This document shows, piece after piece, positions 1 to 8,529 of a stretch of DNA of 61,440 nucleotides. A program made the translations under genes and the position numbers. Every line of letters starts with the position of its first letter. Positions within the stretch are counted from its first letter, which is position 1. A model generated the notes under the pieces. It did not search any database. It was not told where the DNA came from and saw only the letters and a list, made by a program, of their open reading frames with translations. Source of the stretch: Tissierella sp. P1 (lineage in GTDB: Bacteria; Bacillota; Clostridia; Tissierellales; Tissierellaceae); assembly GCF_002266425.1 (NCBI RefSeq), contig NZ_NPMN01000027.1, forward strand, positions 1 to 61,440, written 5' to 3'.

Positions 1-213
1 TTCAGTTGAAGTTGCTCTTTTTAGTGCAATTCTTTGTCTTGCAGAAAGCTGATAATGTCCTCCAACAAATTCTAATATTGAAGATAATTTATAATTTCTA
101 TCTAACAACCATTCAATTTCTTCTTGCGCAATACTAAGTTTTATTAAAGATTGCTCTGAAAACCATTTATGATCGTTAGGATCAAATCCTCTTTTTACTA
201 TTTTTACAGACAA
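1..213 (-). CDS. DUF434 domain protein (C-terminus outside window)
   Basis: Only the first 71 codons are present; the gene runs off the left edge. The translation starts MSVKIVKRGFDPNDHKWF and continues with EEIEWLLDRNYKLSS, EFVGGHYQLS and RQRIALKRA, which is the conserved pattern of the DUF434 family as I know it. Its biochemical role is unknown to me. A TTG start at 213 is preferred over the GTG at 219 because the AGGAGG at 221-226 sits 7 nt from the TTG but only 1 nt from the GTG. It is transcribed away from the spore-protein gene at 383. Confidence 0.72.
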   Translation of the reverse strand, partial: MSVKIVKRGFDPNDHKWFSEQSLIKLSIAQEEIEWLLDRNYKLSSILEFVGGHYQLSARQRIALKRATSTE

Positions 214-382
214 TGTCACTCCTCCTAAAGTTTAAGGTTAAATATTTGATTTCCTTATATATTATTTACTTATTGTCAAGATATTAATAAAAAAGATATT
301 AGAATAACTTATATGGGGATAATTTGTTGGTTCTTACAAATACTATATATAGTGATAATTTAATTAATAGGAGATGAATTTA

Positions 383-568
383 ATGTCAAAAAATAAATTA
401 ATTGTTCCAGAAGCCAGAGAAGCTTTAGAAAAGTTTAAAATGGAGATTGCAAATGAATTTGGAGTAGATGATCCTAGAAATTTGGCATCCAAACATACTG
501 GTTTGGTAGTACGAGAATTAGTAAGAATGGGGGAAGAAGAACTTATAGATAATAAGAGAATAGAGTAA
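383..568 (+). CDS. alpha/beta-type small acid-soluble spore protein
   Basis: A 61-residue protein carrying the SASP signature: VPEAREALEKFKMEIANEFG near the N-terminus and a C-terminal helix HTGLVVRELVRMGEEEL. These proteins coat DNA in the dormant spore, protect it from UV, and are degraded at germination by the Gpr protease. The ATG at 383 is chosen because AGGAG at 369-373 is 9 nt upstream; the ATG at 374 touches the ribosome-binding site. The usual C-terminal glycine-rich G-G-x-(M/L) segment is weaker here than in the copy at 47097, so this is a somewhat divergent member. It is monocistronic and followed by a terminator. Confidence 0.9.
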   Translation: MSKNKLIVPEAREALEKFKMEIANEFGVDDPRNLASKHTGLVVRELVRMGEEELIDNKRIE

Positions 569-576
569 GAAATATT

Positions 577-605
577 AGACCATAGATAGATATATGGTCT
601 TTTTA
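577..605 (+). terminator. Rho-independent terminator of the spore-protein gene
   Basis: Arms AGACCATA (577-584) and TATGGTCT (593-600) form an 8-bp stem followed by TTTTT. It lies 9 nt after the stop codon. Confidence 0.85.
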
Positions 606-753
606 ATTATATTATATATTATTAAAATTGAAAGAGAACTATAGATGGAATAAAGCATTATTAATGATATAATACTTATAATAAAATAAAGTTTTATACA
701 TATCCATTATAAAATTTTATTAGGACAAAAAAGTTGTAAAATAGGAGAAAGTT

Positions 754-1341
754 ATGAAAAAAATAATGCTTAAAACAATGGTTATTCTTATTACAATGGT
801 TTTAATATCTTTTTTAGTAATAGAAAGTCTAATTATTATTGAGGGAAAAAGAATATCAACAGAAAAAGTGGATTATGTTATCGTACTAGGAGCAAGACTT
901 TACGGAGATATACCTTCTCCAGCCTTATTAGAAAGACTCAAGATAGCTAAAGGATATTTACTTGAGAATAGAGAGGTAAAAGTAGTGGTATCAGGTGGAC
1001 AAGGTTCAAATGAGGATATTGCAGAGGCATATGCTATGGAGAAGTACTTAGTAGATAATGGTATTGAAAAAAGCAGGATAATTATCGAAGATAAATCTAC
1101 ATCTACTTTTCAAAATCTTAGGTTAAGTTTAGATAAGATAAGGGAAGTAGATGATAAAGAAAATATAAAGATTTTAATTGCATCTAATAAGTATCATATT
1201 TTCAGGTCAAAATTATTAGCAAAGAGATTAGGATTAATTCCTTATGGATTGCCTGCAAAAACACCACCCATAATTATCTTCAAATCTTATATTAGAGAAT
1301 ATTTTGCTGTAATAAAATCTTTTTTCTTAGATAAAATGTAG
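754..1341 (+). CDS. YdcF/SanA-family (DUF218) envelope protein
   Basis: 195 residues. An N-terminal hydrophobic segment (about residues 5-27) acts as a signal anchor, so the domain is probably extracytoplasmic. The DUF218 core begins at VIVLGARLYGD, followed by SPALLERLKIA, VVVSGGQGSNE, the acidic EDKSTSTFQNL motif and SNKYHIFRS, in the family order. SanA/ElyC/YdcF proteins are linked to envelope barrier function and peptidoglycan or lipid-carrier metabolism, but the reaction is not established for this type. AGGAG lies 7-8 nt before the ATG. It is flanked by a terminator on the left and an unrelated MerR gene on the right. Confidence 0.82.
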   Translation: MKKIMLKTMVILITMVLISFLVIESLIIIEGKRISTEKVDYVIVLGARLYGDIPSPALLERLKIAKGYLLENREVKVVVSGGQGSNEDIAEAYAMEKYLVDNGIEKSRIIIEDKSTSTFQNLRLSLDKIREVDDKENIKILIASNKYHIFRSKLLAKRLGLIPYGLPAKTPPIIIFKSYIREYFAVIKSFFLDKM

Positions 1342-1385
1342 AATTCATGGGTAATTAGGAAGCGAAAATTATTTAGCTTAAGTAC

Positions 1386-1416
1386 TTGACTACCACCTTG
1401 GGGAATAGATTAAGCT
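1386..1416 (+). promoter_or_regulatory. possible MerR-type promoter with 19-bp spacer
   Basis: TTGACT (1386-1391) and a weak -10-like TAAGCT (1411-1416) are separated by 19 bp. The spacer has an imperfect dyad around ACCACCTTGGGG. MerR regulators typically act on over-long 19-20 bp spacers. The position 20 bp before the MerR ribosome-binding site suggests autoregulation. The -10 match is poor, so this is tentative. Confidence 0.4.
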
Positions 1417-1436
1417 TAAATTAGGAGGTGGTAATA

Positions 1437-2309
1437 ATGCAAATTAATGAAGTCTGTAAGCAAACAGGATTAACTAAGAAAGCAATTGAATATTATCAGA
1501 ACAAGGGATTGATCTCCCCAATAATAAAAGAAAATGGATATAGGGAGTTTACAGATGATAACCTTGAACAATTGAAGATGATTTCTTTGCTAAGAAGGCT
1601 TGATTTAAGTACAGATGAGATTAGAGAAGTAATGGAAAGTAAGGATAAGAAATCTGTTCTAATAATGATAAAGCAAGAAAAGCAAATTCAAGCAAAGGCG
1701 AAACTAGCCCGAATAGAATTAATTGAAGAATTAATTCGTGAGGAAGATATGTATAAGGTTCAAGATAGGATTAATTTACTAGAGCAACAAACTACAATAA
1801 AAGAAAAATTGATGATGGCTTTCCCTGGATATTATGGTCGTTATATTAGTATTCATTTTGGCCAATTTCTCAATGAACCTATAAAGACAGAGGAACAAAA
1901 TAGAATGTATGGTATAATAGTTGATTTCTTAGACAATATTGAATCAATACAAATACCGGAAGAGCTCCAACCTATATTAGATAAAGCTAATCTTGATATA
2001 GAAGACGAGGTACTGGAAAAACTTAATCAAAATATGCAAGCTGTATATGATGACTTTGAAACATACTGGAAAAACAACAAAGATAGTATAATTGAATATG
2101 CAGAGTTTAAGAAATCAAGGGAGTATCAAGATTCTATGATGGCTCAGCAAATGAATTTATTTCGTAAGTTTGGAGAAACGAGTGGATACTATGATATATT
2201 TATTCCAGCAATGCGAAAACTAAGTCCAGCATATGATAAATATTATGAAAAGATGCTAGAAGCCAATGAAAAATTAATCCAGAAGATTCCGGATATAGAG
2301 AAATGGTAA
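1437..2309 (+). CDS. MerR-family transcriptional regulator
   Basis: 290 residues. The N-terminal winged helix-turn-helix reads MQINEVCKQTGLTKKAIEYY, then NKGLISPIIKENGYREF and LLRRLDLSTDEIREVM, all typical of MerR. A coiled-coil dimerisation helix follows (about residues 75-115, rich in K, E, Q and L). The remaining 170 residues form an effector domain that I cannot assign to a ligand class; no Cys metal site is visible. The ATG at 1437 lies 8 nt after AGGAGG, while an in-frame GTG at 1428 overlaps that site. No transporter adjoins it, so the regulon beyond its own promoter is unknown. Confidence 0.88.
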   Translation: MQINEVCKQTGLTKKAIEYYQNKGLISPIIKENGYREFTDDNLEQLKMISLLRRLDLSTDEIREVMESKDKKSVLIMIKQEKQIQAKAKLARIELIEELIREEDMYKVQDRINLLEQQTTIKEKLMMAFPGYYGRYISIHFGQFLNEPIKTEEQNRMYGIIVDFLDNIESIQIPEELQPILDKANLDIEDEVLEKLNQNMQAVYDDFETYWKNNKDSIIEYAEFKKSREYQDSMMAQQMNLFRKFGETSGYYDIFIPAMRKLSPAYDKYYEKMLEANEKLIQKIPDIEKW

Positions 2310-2403
2310 ATTAGGATTTAGGGAAACCTTTCACTTTTTACCATATTATTAAACTAAAATATGAAAAGGCCAGCTTGTGAATATATGATTTTAAAAGATA
2401 GGG

Positions 2404-2589
2404 ATGGATATTAGATCAATGATTAATATTGTTTTTCTAAAGGAAGGGGAGCCTATTGCATCATATGGTGTAGATAAAAATGGTGTATATTGTCTGGATG
2501 CTAAAATAGAAAACTATAAATTAAAAAGTGACAGTTTGAATTATGATCGAATACTAGAGATATATGATGAAAGTAAAAATGAGAATTAA
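2404..2589 (+). CDS. small hypothetical protein
   Basis: A 61-residue ORF beginning MDIRSMINIVFLKEGEPIAS; acidic, with no membrane segment or Cys motif. The upstream GATAGGG is a weak ribosome-binding site. It lies in a 450-bp gap between the MerR and PadR genes. I do not recognise the family; it may be a remnant of a longer gene. Confidence 0.35.
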   Translation: MDIRSMINIVFLKEGEPIASYGVDKNGVYCLDAKIENYKLKSDSLNYDRILEIYDESKNEN

Positions 2590-2709
2590 TAAGAAGAATT
2601 TATTGTGAACTTAGGAATTAGACAATGAGAAATGAAATGGAATATGATATTTGTAATAGAGAAAGGACTAAGAAGCTATAATAGCAGTTTCAAGGTCTTT
2701 TTTTCTTTA

Positions 2710-2750
2710 TTGACATATATAGATAATCTATATATAGATTATCTATATAT
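2710..2750 (+). promoter_or_regulatory. PadR promoter overlapping a perfect 36-bp palindrome
   Basis: Positions 2715-2750 are a perfect 36-bp inverted repeat built from half-sites ATATATAGATAATCTATA, which are themselves nearly symmetric. A -35 TTGACA (2710-2715) and a -10 TATAGA (2733-2738) with a 17-bp spacer fall on the palindrome, so a bound repressor would block RNA polymerase. The adjacent PadR gene makes autoregulation the simplest reading. Confidence 0.75.
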
Positions 2751-2767
2751 GGAAAGGAAGGGAAGAT

Positions 2768-3115
2768 ATGGCTATTAATAAGAATCTAATTACTGGGAGC
2801 ACAACAATGTTAATATTAAAGCTCCTTGAAGAAAAGGATATGTATGGCTATTTAATGATTGAAGAATTGGCTAAGAAATCCGATAATACATTTTCATTAA
2901 AGGCAGGTACACTTTATCCATTACTTCATAGTTTGGAGCTAGAGGGTATGGTGAATTCATATGATGAGAAGGCAGATAGTGGAAGAATAAGAAAATATTA
3001 TAGTATCACCAAGAAAGGTAGAAAAATGCTTGAAGAAAAGAAAGATGAATGGAAGACATATGCTTCAGCTATTAACAAAGTCTTACAAGGAGGTGCTAGT
3101 TTTGGAACAATCTAA
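2768..3115 (+). CDS. PadR-family transcriptional repressor
   Basis: 115 residues with the PadR winged-helix pattern: STTMLILKLLEEKDMYGYL, LKAGTLYPLLHSLELEG (recognition helix and wing) and RIRKYYSITKKGRKML. These are small dimeric repressors, usually autoregulated and sensing hydrophobic compounds or cell-envelope stress. GGAAGGGAAG precedes the ATG. The 3' end overlaps the next gene by 14 nt, so the two are co-expressed and probably translationally coupled. PadR plus a membrane protein with an N-terminal HAAS-like domain is a recurrent Firmicutes pair. Confidence 0.92.
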   Translation: MAINKNLITGSTTMLILKLLEEKDMYGYLMIEELAKKSDNTFSLKAGTLYPLLHSLELEGMVNSYDEKADSGRIRKYYSITKKGRKMLEEKKDEWKTYASAINKVLQGGASFGTI

Positions 3116-4454
3116 TAAAATCAAAGAATATTTAGAAACAGTTTGTGAGCAAATAAGATGGAAAAAGGCTCATGGAATTATTTCAGAGGAAATAGAGAAT
3201 CACATTATTGACCAAAAAAACGCTTTTTTAGACGATGGATTAGATGATGAAACAGCAACTGCTAAGGCAATATTAGAAATGGGGGATCCTGTTACTATAG
3301 GTACAGGATTAGATGGCGTTTACAGACCAAAGCCGGAGTGGGGAATAATTATATTGACTAGTGTAATGCTCCTTCTAGGTATAGTGATTAGAGCCTTTAT
3401 TACGTATGACTATCAGATGTCATGGAAATTAATTAATGGTATAGTATATACTTTGATAGGTATAGCTTTTATGACTATTGCATATTTCTTAGATTTCAGT
3501 ATTATAGGTAAATATCCTAAGACGATATATTTTGGGTTGATTATAACAACTATAGGAATTGCGATTTTAGGTCGTACAATTCGGGGACAGAATTTCTATG
3601 TTAAGTTTATTATGCTGTTATTTCCGACGGCTCTTACGGGAATATTATATACTATGAGGAGTAAGGGGTATTGGGGAATAATCTTAAGTGGAGTATATTG
3701 CATTATACCAGGGATTATTTGTTTTAAGGCAGGATTATCAAGTTTAGCATTATATTTCATAACCTGTTTCATATTGATTATATTTGCAATAATAAAAGGT
3801 TGGTTTAATGTAAAAAAGATTAATGCCTTATTACTTGTTTGTATATTAACAGTCATCTTATCCATAGTTATATTAGTATCCATGAATGGCTATCAATTAG
3901 ATAGACTAAAAGGTGCATTTGATCCTACGGTAGGAGGATATATGAAAAATATAGTAAAAAAGATAACCGAAAATGCGCAGTTTATAGGAAATAATAGATA
4001 TGGAATTGATACAAGTAACTTAATTGAACTGGAATATATAGATACGGACTATTTATTAATCCATCTAATCGATAAAATAGGTTGGATATCTTTTATAATA
4101 ATAATGCTTATTATCTTAGCTTTTATTATTCGCTCTCTTAGATTTAGCTTAACTCAAAAAGGAGTATTGGGAGGATTGGTGTCATTTTCCGTTATAATAA
4201 ATTTTACTATGCAGGTTTTAATATACGTTGCAAATAATTTAGGTTTCCAATTAATTGCACCATTAACATTGCCGTTAATTTCTTATGGTGGAATTGGCAC
4301 AATAATAAATATGTTTCTAATAGGCATTATGCTCTCAGTATATAAATCTGGCATCTTATATAAAAATGATAATAAGCTAAATATAAGCTCTAATAAAAAT
4401 AAGATATTTCAGTTTATAGATGGAAAAATAATTATTGATTTTAACAGAAGATAA
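3102..4454 (+). CDS. FtsW/RodA/SpoVE-family membrane protein with N-terminal regulatory domain
   Basis: 450 residues. A TTG start at 3102 is chosen because AAGGAGGT lies 8 nt upstream; an ORF opening at 3030 lies inside PadR and lacks a start signal. Residues 1-75 are a cytoplasmic HAAS/permease-prefix-like domain (EYLETVCEQIRWKKAHG, EIENHIIDQKNAF, ATAKAILEMGDP). About ten membrane helices follow, ending with PLISYGGIGTIINMFLIGIM, close to the SEDS signature of FtsW and RodA. SEDS proteins polymerise peptidoglycan glycans. No cognate class B PBP is next to it, so this may be a stress-induced accessory SEDS enzyme under PadR control; that role is inferred. Confidence 0.82.
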   Translation: MEQSNKIKEYLETVCEQIRWKKAHGIISEEIENHIIDQKNAFLDDGLDDETATAKAILEMGDPVTIGTGLDGVYRPKPEWGIIILTSVMLLLGIVIRAFITYDYQMSWKLINGIVYTLIGIAFMTIAYFLDFSIIGKYPKTIYFGLIITTIGIAILGRTIRGQNFYVKFIMLLFPTALTGILYTMRSKGYWGIILSGVYCIIPGIICFKAGLSSLALYFITCFILIIFAIIKGWFNVKKINALLLVCILTVILSIVILVSMNGYQLDRLKGAFDPTVGGYMKNIVKKITENAQFIGNNRYGIDTSNLIELEYIDTDYLLIHLIDKIGWISFIIIMLIILAFIIRSLRFSLTQKGVLGGLVSFSVIINFTMQVLIYVANNLGFQLIAPLTLPLISYGGIGTIINMFLIGIMLSVYKSGILYKNDNKLNISSNKNKIFQFIDGKIIIDFNRR

Positions 4455-4608
4455 ATAAAATTTATCACTCCCACAAACTATTTACAATATAATTACAATT
4501 TGCTGTGATTGAGTTAATTTACTATATTGATTGATAATATAATATCAATTGGGGTATAAGATAAAATATAGAAATAATTTTCTAAAATAAATTTATAGGG
4601 GTGATAAA

Positions 4609-5658
4609 TTGGAAAAATATAATGTTTCAAATCGAGATCTTATTTTGTTTTTGGGGATTACTTTTGGATTAACGGCTATAATGGGGGTTGCTATGGGATT
4701 GGCATATCCTACATATTCAGTAGATTCTTTCCCTCTCACGCAGATGTATTATCCTGCTCTTGGTGTTATGGTTACTTTACTATTGAATAAAAAATGGAGA
4801 AAGGAACTACCAAAGAATTTTTTTCTAACATATTTATTTTTCGCACTCGCATCAATAGTTTATCTTTTAGTAAAAATATTTGGATTTAATCAAAACCCAA
4901 ATGCTCATTTAGAGATATGGCTTATGATAGGTAGTTTTTTATTAATTATTGCATACAACAGTGATAATAAGGAAACGATAGAGAGCTTCGGATTAAAGTT
5001 TACAAAGAATATAAGGTCATCAACTATCCATATTTTATTATTTGTTATTCTATATTTAACTGCTATATTTATATCGTCACTGCTGGCTGGAGAGGTAGAT
5101 AGCGTTATAGTACCATTTAAGAGCTTAGAAACCTGGATTAAAGTGTTACTCCTACCGCTTTCCTTTCCATTTACTTATATTGCATTTTTTGGAGAAGAAT
5201 ATGGATGGAGATATTTCTTACAGCCAGCTATTCAAGAACGAATAGGAAAAAGAAGGGGAGCAATAGTTGTAGGACTAATTTGGGGGATTTGGCATTTACC
5301 AATAAATATGTTCTATTATAGCCCAGAAACATCTCTTTATTCTGTCATAAATCAATTAATAGTTTGTATTGGATACTCAGTTTTCTTTGGATATGTATAT
5401 ATGAAGACTGAAAATATATGGACTATATCCATGATACATTTTATGAATAATAATCTCGGTTATGTATTATACGGTGCTAACGGAGCCAATATAGTATTTA
5501 CATGGCAGTCAGTTTTAGTAAATTTATTACTTTTTTCAACAGTATATATGCCATTCTTACTAACTAAAGAGTATAGAAAGTCAGATATAGATATGGTGGA
5601 AACAGTGGAAGATACTGATGAAGGGATTGAGGTCACTAAGAAAGATATATTAAGTTAG
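4609..5658 (+). CDS. CPBP-family intramembrane metalloprotease
   Basis: 349 residues with about eight membrane helices. The CPBP (CAAX/Abi) catalytic motifs are intact: EEYGWR at about residue 196, GLIWGIWHLP at about 223 and HFMNNNLG at about 276. The Glu and His residues form the glutamic-type active site. In Gram-positives such proteins serve in bacteriocin self-immunity, prenyl-protein processing or anti-sigma factor cleavage; context does not decide here. TTG is the start, preceded by AGGGGTGA. The acidic C-terminal tail (about residues 325-349) is cytoplasmic. Confidence 0.85.
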   Translation: MEKYNVSNRDLILFLGITFGLTAIMGVAMGLAYPTYSVDSFPLTQMYYPALGVMVTLLLNKKWRKELPKNFFLTYLFFALASIVYLLVKIFGFNQNPNAHLEIWLMIGSFLLIIAYNSDNKETIESFGLKFTKNIRSSTIHILLFVILYLTAIFISSLLAGEVDSVIVPFKSLETWIKVLLLPLSFPFTYIAFFGEEYGWRYFLQPAIQERIGKRRGAIVVGLIWGIWHLPINMFYYSPETSLYSVINQLIVCIGYSVFFGYVYMKTENIWTISMIHFMNNNLGYVLYGANGANIVFTWQSVLVNLLLFSTVYMPFLLTKEYRKSDIDMVETVEDTDEGIEVTKKDILS

Positions 5659-5799
5659 AGATATGATTAGTCAAAAAATTAGATAAACATTTTACTTATA
5701 TTCTTAATCAAGATGAAACTTTATCTTTTAGACTTAGTCAATAAATAATAGCAAAAAAATCCAGATTTCTATTAAGTTTAGTATATGGTGAAGTTAAAT

Positions 5800-5852
5800 A
5801 GTATCTATAGATAGCACCTGAGAATAAGTGTTTAATCTATAGGTACTTTTTA
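5800..5852 (+). terminator. stem-loop with U-rich tail
   Basis: Arms AGTATCTATAGAT (5800-5812) and ATCTATAGGTACT (5835-5847) pair with one mismatch and are followed by TTTTATTTT. It lies 142 nt after the CPBP gene and probably terminates that transcript. The rest of the 335-bp gap (5659-5994) contains only this hairpin and the ArsR promoter. Confidence 0.6.
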
Positions 5853-5933
5853 TTTTAATTTAAGCTATTTTAGTATTTTGATATTATTGAATAATAAAAT
5901 TTGGAAATTTTATGAAAAGTGAAATGACTAATA

Positions 5934-5977
5934 TTGACATCATACTAAAAATGATTTACTATGATATATATCATAGT
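5934..5977 (+). promoter_or_regulatory. ArsR-type promoter/operator
   Basis: TTGACA (5934-5939), a 17-bp spacer and TACTAT (5957-5962) form a strong promoter. A perfect 20-bp palindrome, ACTATGATATATATCATAGT (5958-5977), covers the -10 and the probable transcription start. It lies 18 nt before the ArsR-family start codon, so autorepression is likely. Confidence 0.8.
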
Positions 5978-5994
5978 GAAGTGAGGTGTTGAAA

Positions 5995-6855
5995 ATGAAA
6001 TTGATTTATGAAACTATTTCTTGGATTGAACAAAATCATAAGAATAGTTCCCCGTTTTTCAATCAAAAAGATAAAGCTATGAGCATTATAAGACGCTATA
6101 TTATGTGGCTATGGATTAATGAAATTGAATTAAATTTTTCGAGTGAAAAAAGAAAGAAGTATTTAAAAGAATGTTATATACAAGTAGAAGGAGATATCTT
6201 AGCTGGAATTTTAAATCTAGACATAGAACAAGAGGATAAGGCAAGGCTTATTTACTTTCTTTATTTGAGTGATGAAGAAAAACAAGAATTAATTGAATCC
6301 ATAGAAGAAGCAAAAGAGGAGGTAAAAAGAATTTACCATGAAGAGAAAGTTAACTACCATAATAATGAAAAGAACATATTAGAGCAATTGAAAAATCCTG
6401 AATATATGAAGCAATTGGTAAATCTTCGTTTTCAATCGGAAGTAAAGGTTACCCCATATGTAAGTCTAATAGATAAAGACTCTATGAAATTGCATTATCA
6501 ACAAAGTCGTGGTGTTTTGTTGATAATAGGACATGAATATAATATAAAAAATGATATCTTCATGTATAGTCACAAGTCGAGCCTAGAAAAGTTCAAAGCA
6601 TTAGGAGATGATACAAGGCTTAAAATAGTAGAATCAATTATAGAAGAACCTAAGACTGCATCTGAATTATCTTCACTATTAAACTTAACAATACCAACAA
6701 TAGCTCACCATTTAAAGGTACTAGTTTTAGCAGGAATTATTTCTACTTGTGTAAATACTGAAGAAACAGCTAAAGTAACCTACGAATTATATTATCCTGG
6801 AATAGAAGATCTCATTGCTAACTTAAACAAGTTAATGCTAGGAGGGATAAGATGA
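5995..6855 (+). CDS. ArsR-family winged-helix regulator with long N-terminal domain
   Basis: 286 residues. The ArsR-type helix-turn-helix is C-terminal (about residues 195-262): LEKFKALGDDTRLKIVESI, TASELSSLLNLTIPTIAHHL, KVLVLAGII. The N-terminal 190 residues form an unassigned, mostly helical sensor region; such architecture is common for regulators encoded with ABC exporters. The classical ELCVCDL metal site is absent. The ATG at 5995 is preferred because GAGGTG lies 7 nt upstream. Its stop codon overlaps the ABC transporter start (ATGA), indicating an operon with translational coupling. Confidence 0.88.
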   Translation: MKLIYETISWIEQNHKNSSPFFNQKDKAMSIIRRYIMWLWINEIELNFSSEKRKKYLKECYIQVEGDILAGILNLDIEQEDKARLIYFLYLSDEEKQELIESIEEAKEEVKRIYHEEKVNYHNNEKNILEQLKNPEYMKQLVNLRFQSEVKVTPYVSLIDKDSMKLHYQQSRGVLLIIGHEYNIKNDIFMYSHKSSLEKFKALGDDTRLKIVESIIEEPKTASELSSLLNLTIPTIAHHLKVLVLAGIISTCVNTEETAKVTYELYYPGIEDLIANLNKLMLGGIR

Positions 6856-8414
6856 ATTTAGTAAAGCAACACAAGTCATTTCTTATATTATTACTGTCAT
6901 TGATACTATTAAATTCTACAGCTATAATGATAACTCCTATACTTTTGAATCAATGGATTAATCAAGATATAAATATAGGGATTAGGCAAGTAGGGAGCAT
7001 AGCAATATTATTAGTATTTTCTTATATTATCCAAATTATATTGATTTATTTAAGAGAAAAATTTGCATTAAATTTTAATATCCATCAAGCTATTAGTTTA
7101 ACTAAGAAATTTTTCGGTTTAACTTATGATGATATTAATACAAAAGGGCCAACATATTATCTAGAAAGAATAGCTATTAGTGTCAATAGTTTATATATCT
7201 ATTTAGCAGATGGATTTGTGCAGATGGTAGTAAATGTAATTATTGTCTGTGCAATTATTGTCCTAGTACTTACTTTCAATCAGCTATTAGCAGTTATTCT
7301 TCTGGGACTATTGCCTATTAATTATTTTGGCTACAGATCATTGAATAAAGAATTGCAGAAGAGATCAAAGGTTATGCAAGAAGAAACTTCTAGTGGCTGG
7401 AAAGATATATTAAATTTATGCAAGGAAACAGATTATATAAAACAACTAGCTACAAAGGATGCCTTGCTAGAAACAATGAAGGAGCCTTTTACAAGAATTT
7501 ACAGCTCTATGGCAAAAGTCAATAGTTTCGCTCAAGGGATAAGTGCTACTTTACGTTCTTTTAATGAGCTAATGAAAAATTTAATGATTCTTTTGTTAGC
7601 TTATGGAGTAATTGTTAATGGTGAGAGCCCGCTGTCCATTGTCTTATTTAGCATTATATTACCATTGTATTTTAATGCAATAAATGGAATAACTAATGCT
7701 AATTTAGCTTCAAGAAATTTAAAGGAAAGCTCTCGATTTATAGAATATTTAGATGAAAATCAAGAAAATAATGGTGCAAAACTAATATCTTCAATAGACA
7801 AAATAGAATTTAATATTAAGAACTTATCTATAGGAAATCAAACCCTAAAATCAAATATTCAAGGTGTTTTTGAAAAAGGGGATATTGTATCAGTAAATGG
7901 AGATTCAGGTACAGGAAAGTCAACTTTGATGAAGCTATTACCTAAATTTAGAGTAACGGATGCTATTCTTATTAATGGTATAGATATTAGAGATATTAGT
8001 AATGAGAGTTTAAGAAAGCAGTTAGTCTATATGTCTCAGGAAGTTCCAATAGTGACAGGTACATTAAGAGATAATTTATTCTTAGGGAGAGCTTATAATG
8101 ATAAAGAAATTAATCAATTAATAAAACTTCCAATCTTACAGTCAATTTTATCCAATAAATCATTAGACACAGTAATTGAAGAAAATGGAGCAAATCTTTC
8201 TGGTGGAGAGAAGCAAAAGATTGCATTAAGTAGGGTAATTTTTAATGAGGCTGATGTATTTGTCTTGGATGAAATAACTAGCAATATTGATAAGGAAACA
8301 GCAGGAGAAATTTATAAGACTATCATGTCAATAAATGAGGACAAGATTACTTTCATTATATCTCACGATAAGATGCATCTTTCATATTGTAATAAGGTTA
8401 TTGATTTACAATAA
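6852..8414 (+). CDS. ABC exporter, permease fused to ATPase
   Basis: 520 residues. The N-terminal 290 residues carry about six membrane helices of the exporter type. The nucleotide-binding domain has Walker A GDSGTGKST (about residue 350), signature LSGGEKQKIALS and Walker B VFVLDE, followed by the switch His in ISHDK. One half-transporter is encoded, so it should act as a homodimer. It is slightly short for the family (570-600 aa), mainly between TMD and NBD. Substrate cannot be read from the sequence; pairing with a dedicated ArsR regulator suggests inducible export of a toxic or signalling compound. Confidence 0.88.
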   Translation: MNLVKQHKSFLILLLSLILLNSTAIMITPILLNQWINQDINIGIRQVGSIAILLVFSYIIQIILIYLREKFALNFNIHQAISLTKKFFGLTYDDINTKGPTYYLERIAISVNSLYIYLADGFVQMVVNVIIVCAIIVLVLTFNQLLAVILLGLLPINYFGYRSLNKELQKRSKVMQEETSSGWKDILNLCKETDYIKQLATKDALLETMKEPFTRIYSSMAKVNSFAQGISATLRSFNELMKNLMILLLAYGVIVNGESPLSIVLFSIILPLYFNAINGITNANLASRNLKESSRFIEYLDENQENNGAKLISSIDKIEFNIKNLSIGNQTLKSNIQGVFEKGDIVSVNGDSGTGKSTLMKLLPKFRVTDAILINGIDIRDISNESLRKQLVYMSQEVPIVTGTLRDNLFLGRAYNDKEINQLIKLPILQSILSNKSLDTVIEENGANLSGGEKQKIALSRVIFNEADVFVLDEITSNIDKETAGEIYKTIMSINEDKITFIISHDKMHLSYCNKVIDLQ

Positions 8415-8529
8415 CATATATGAATTCTCCCAGCTATTTACTTCACATTATTTTCCATCTATAATAGATATAAGTAGATTTTTAACATAAATTGTTAGGA
8501 TTAGTTTTATGATTAGGGGAGGAATTGAA

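Noticed and set aside
3030..3101. Upstream extension of the FtsW-like ORF
   Set aside because: It lies inside PadR in another frame and lacks a ribosome-binding site; AAGGAGGT points to TTG at 3102.
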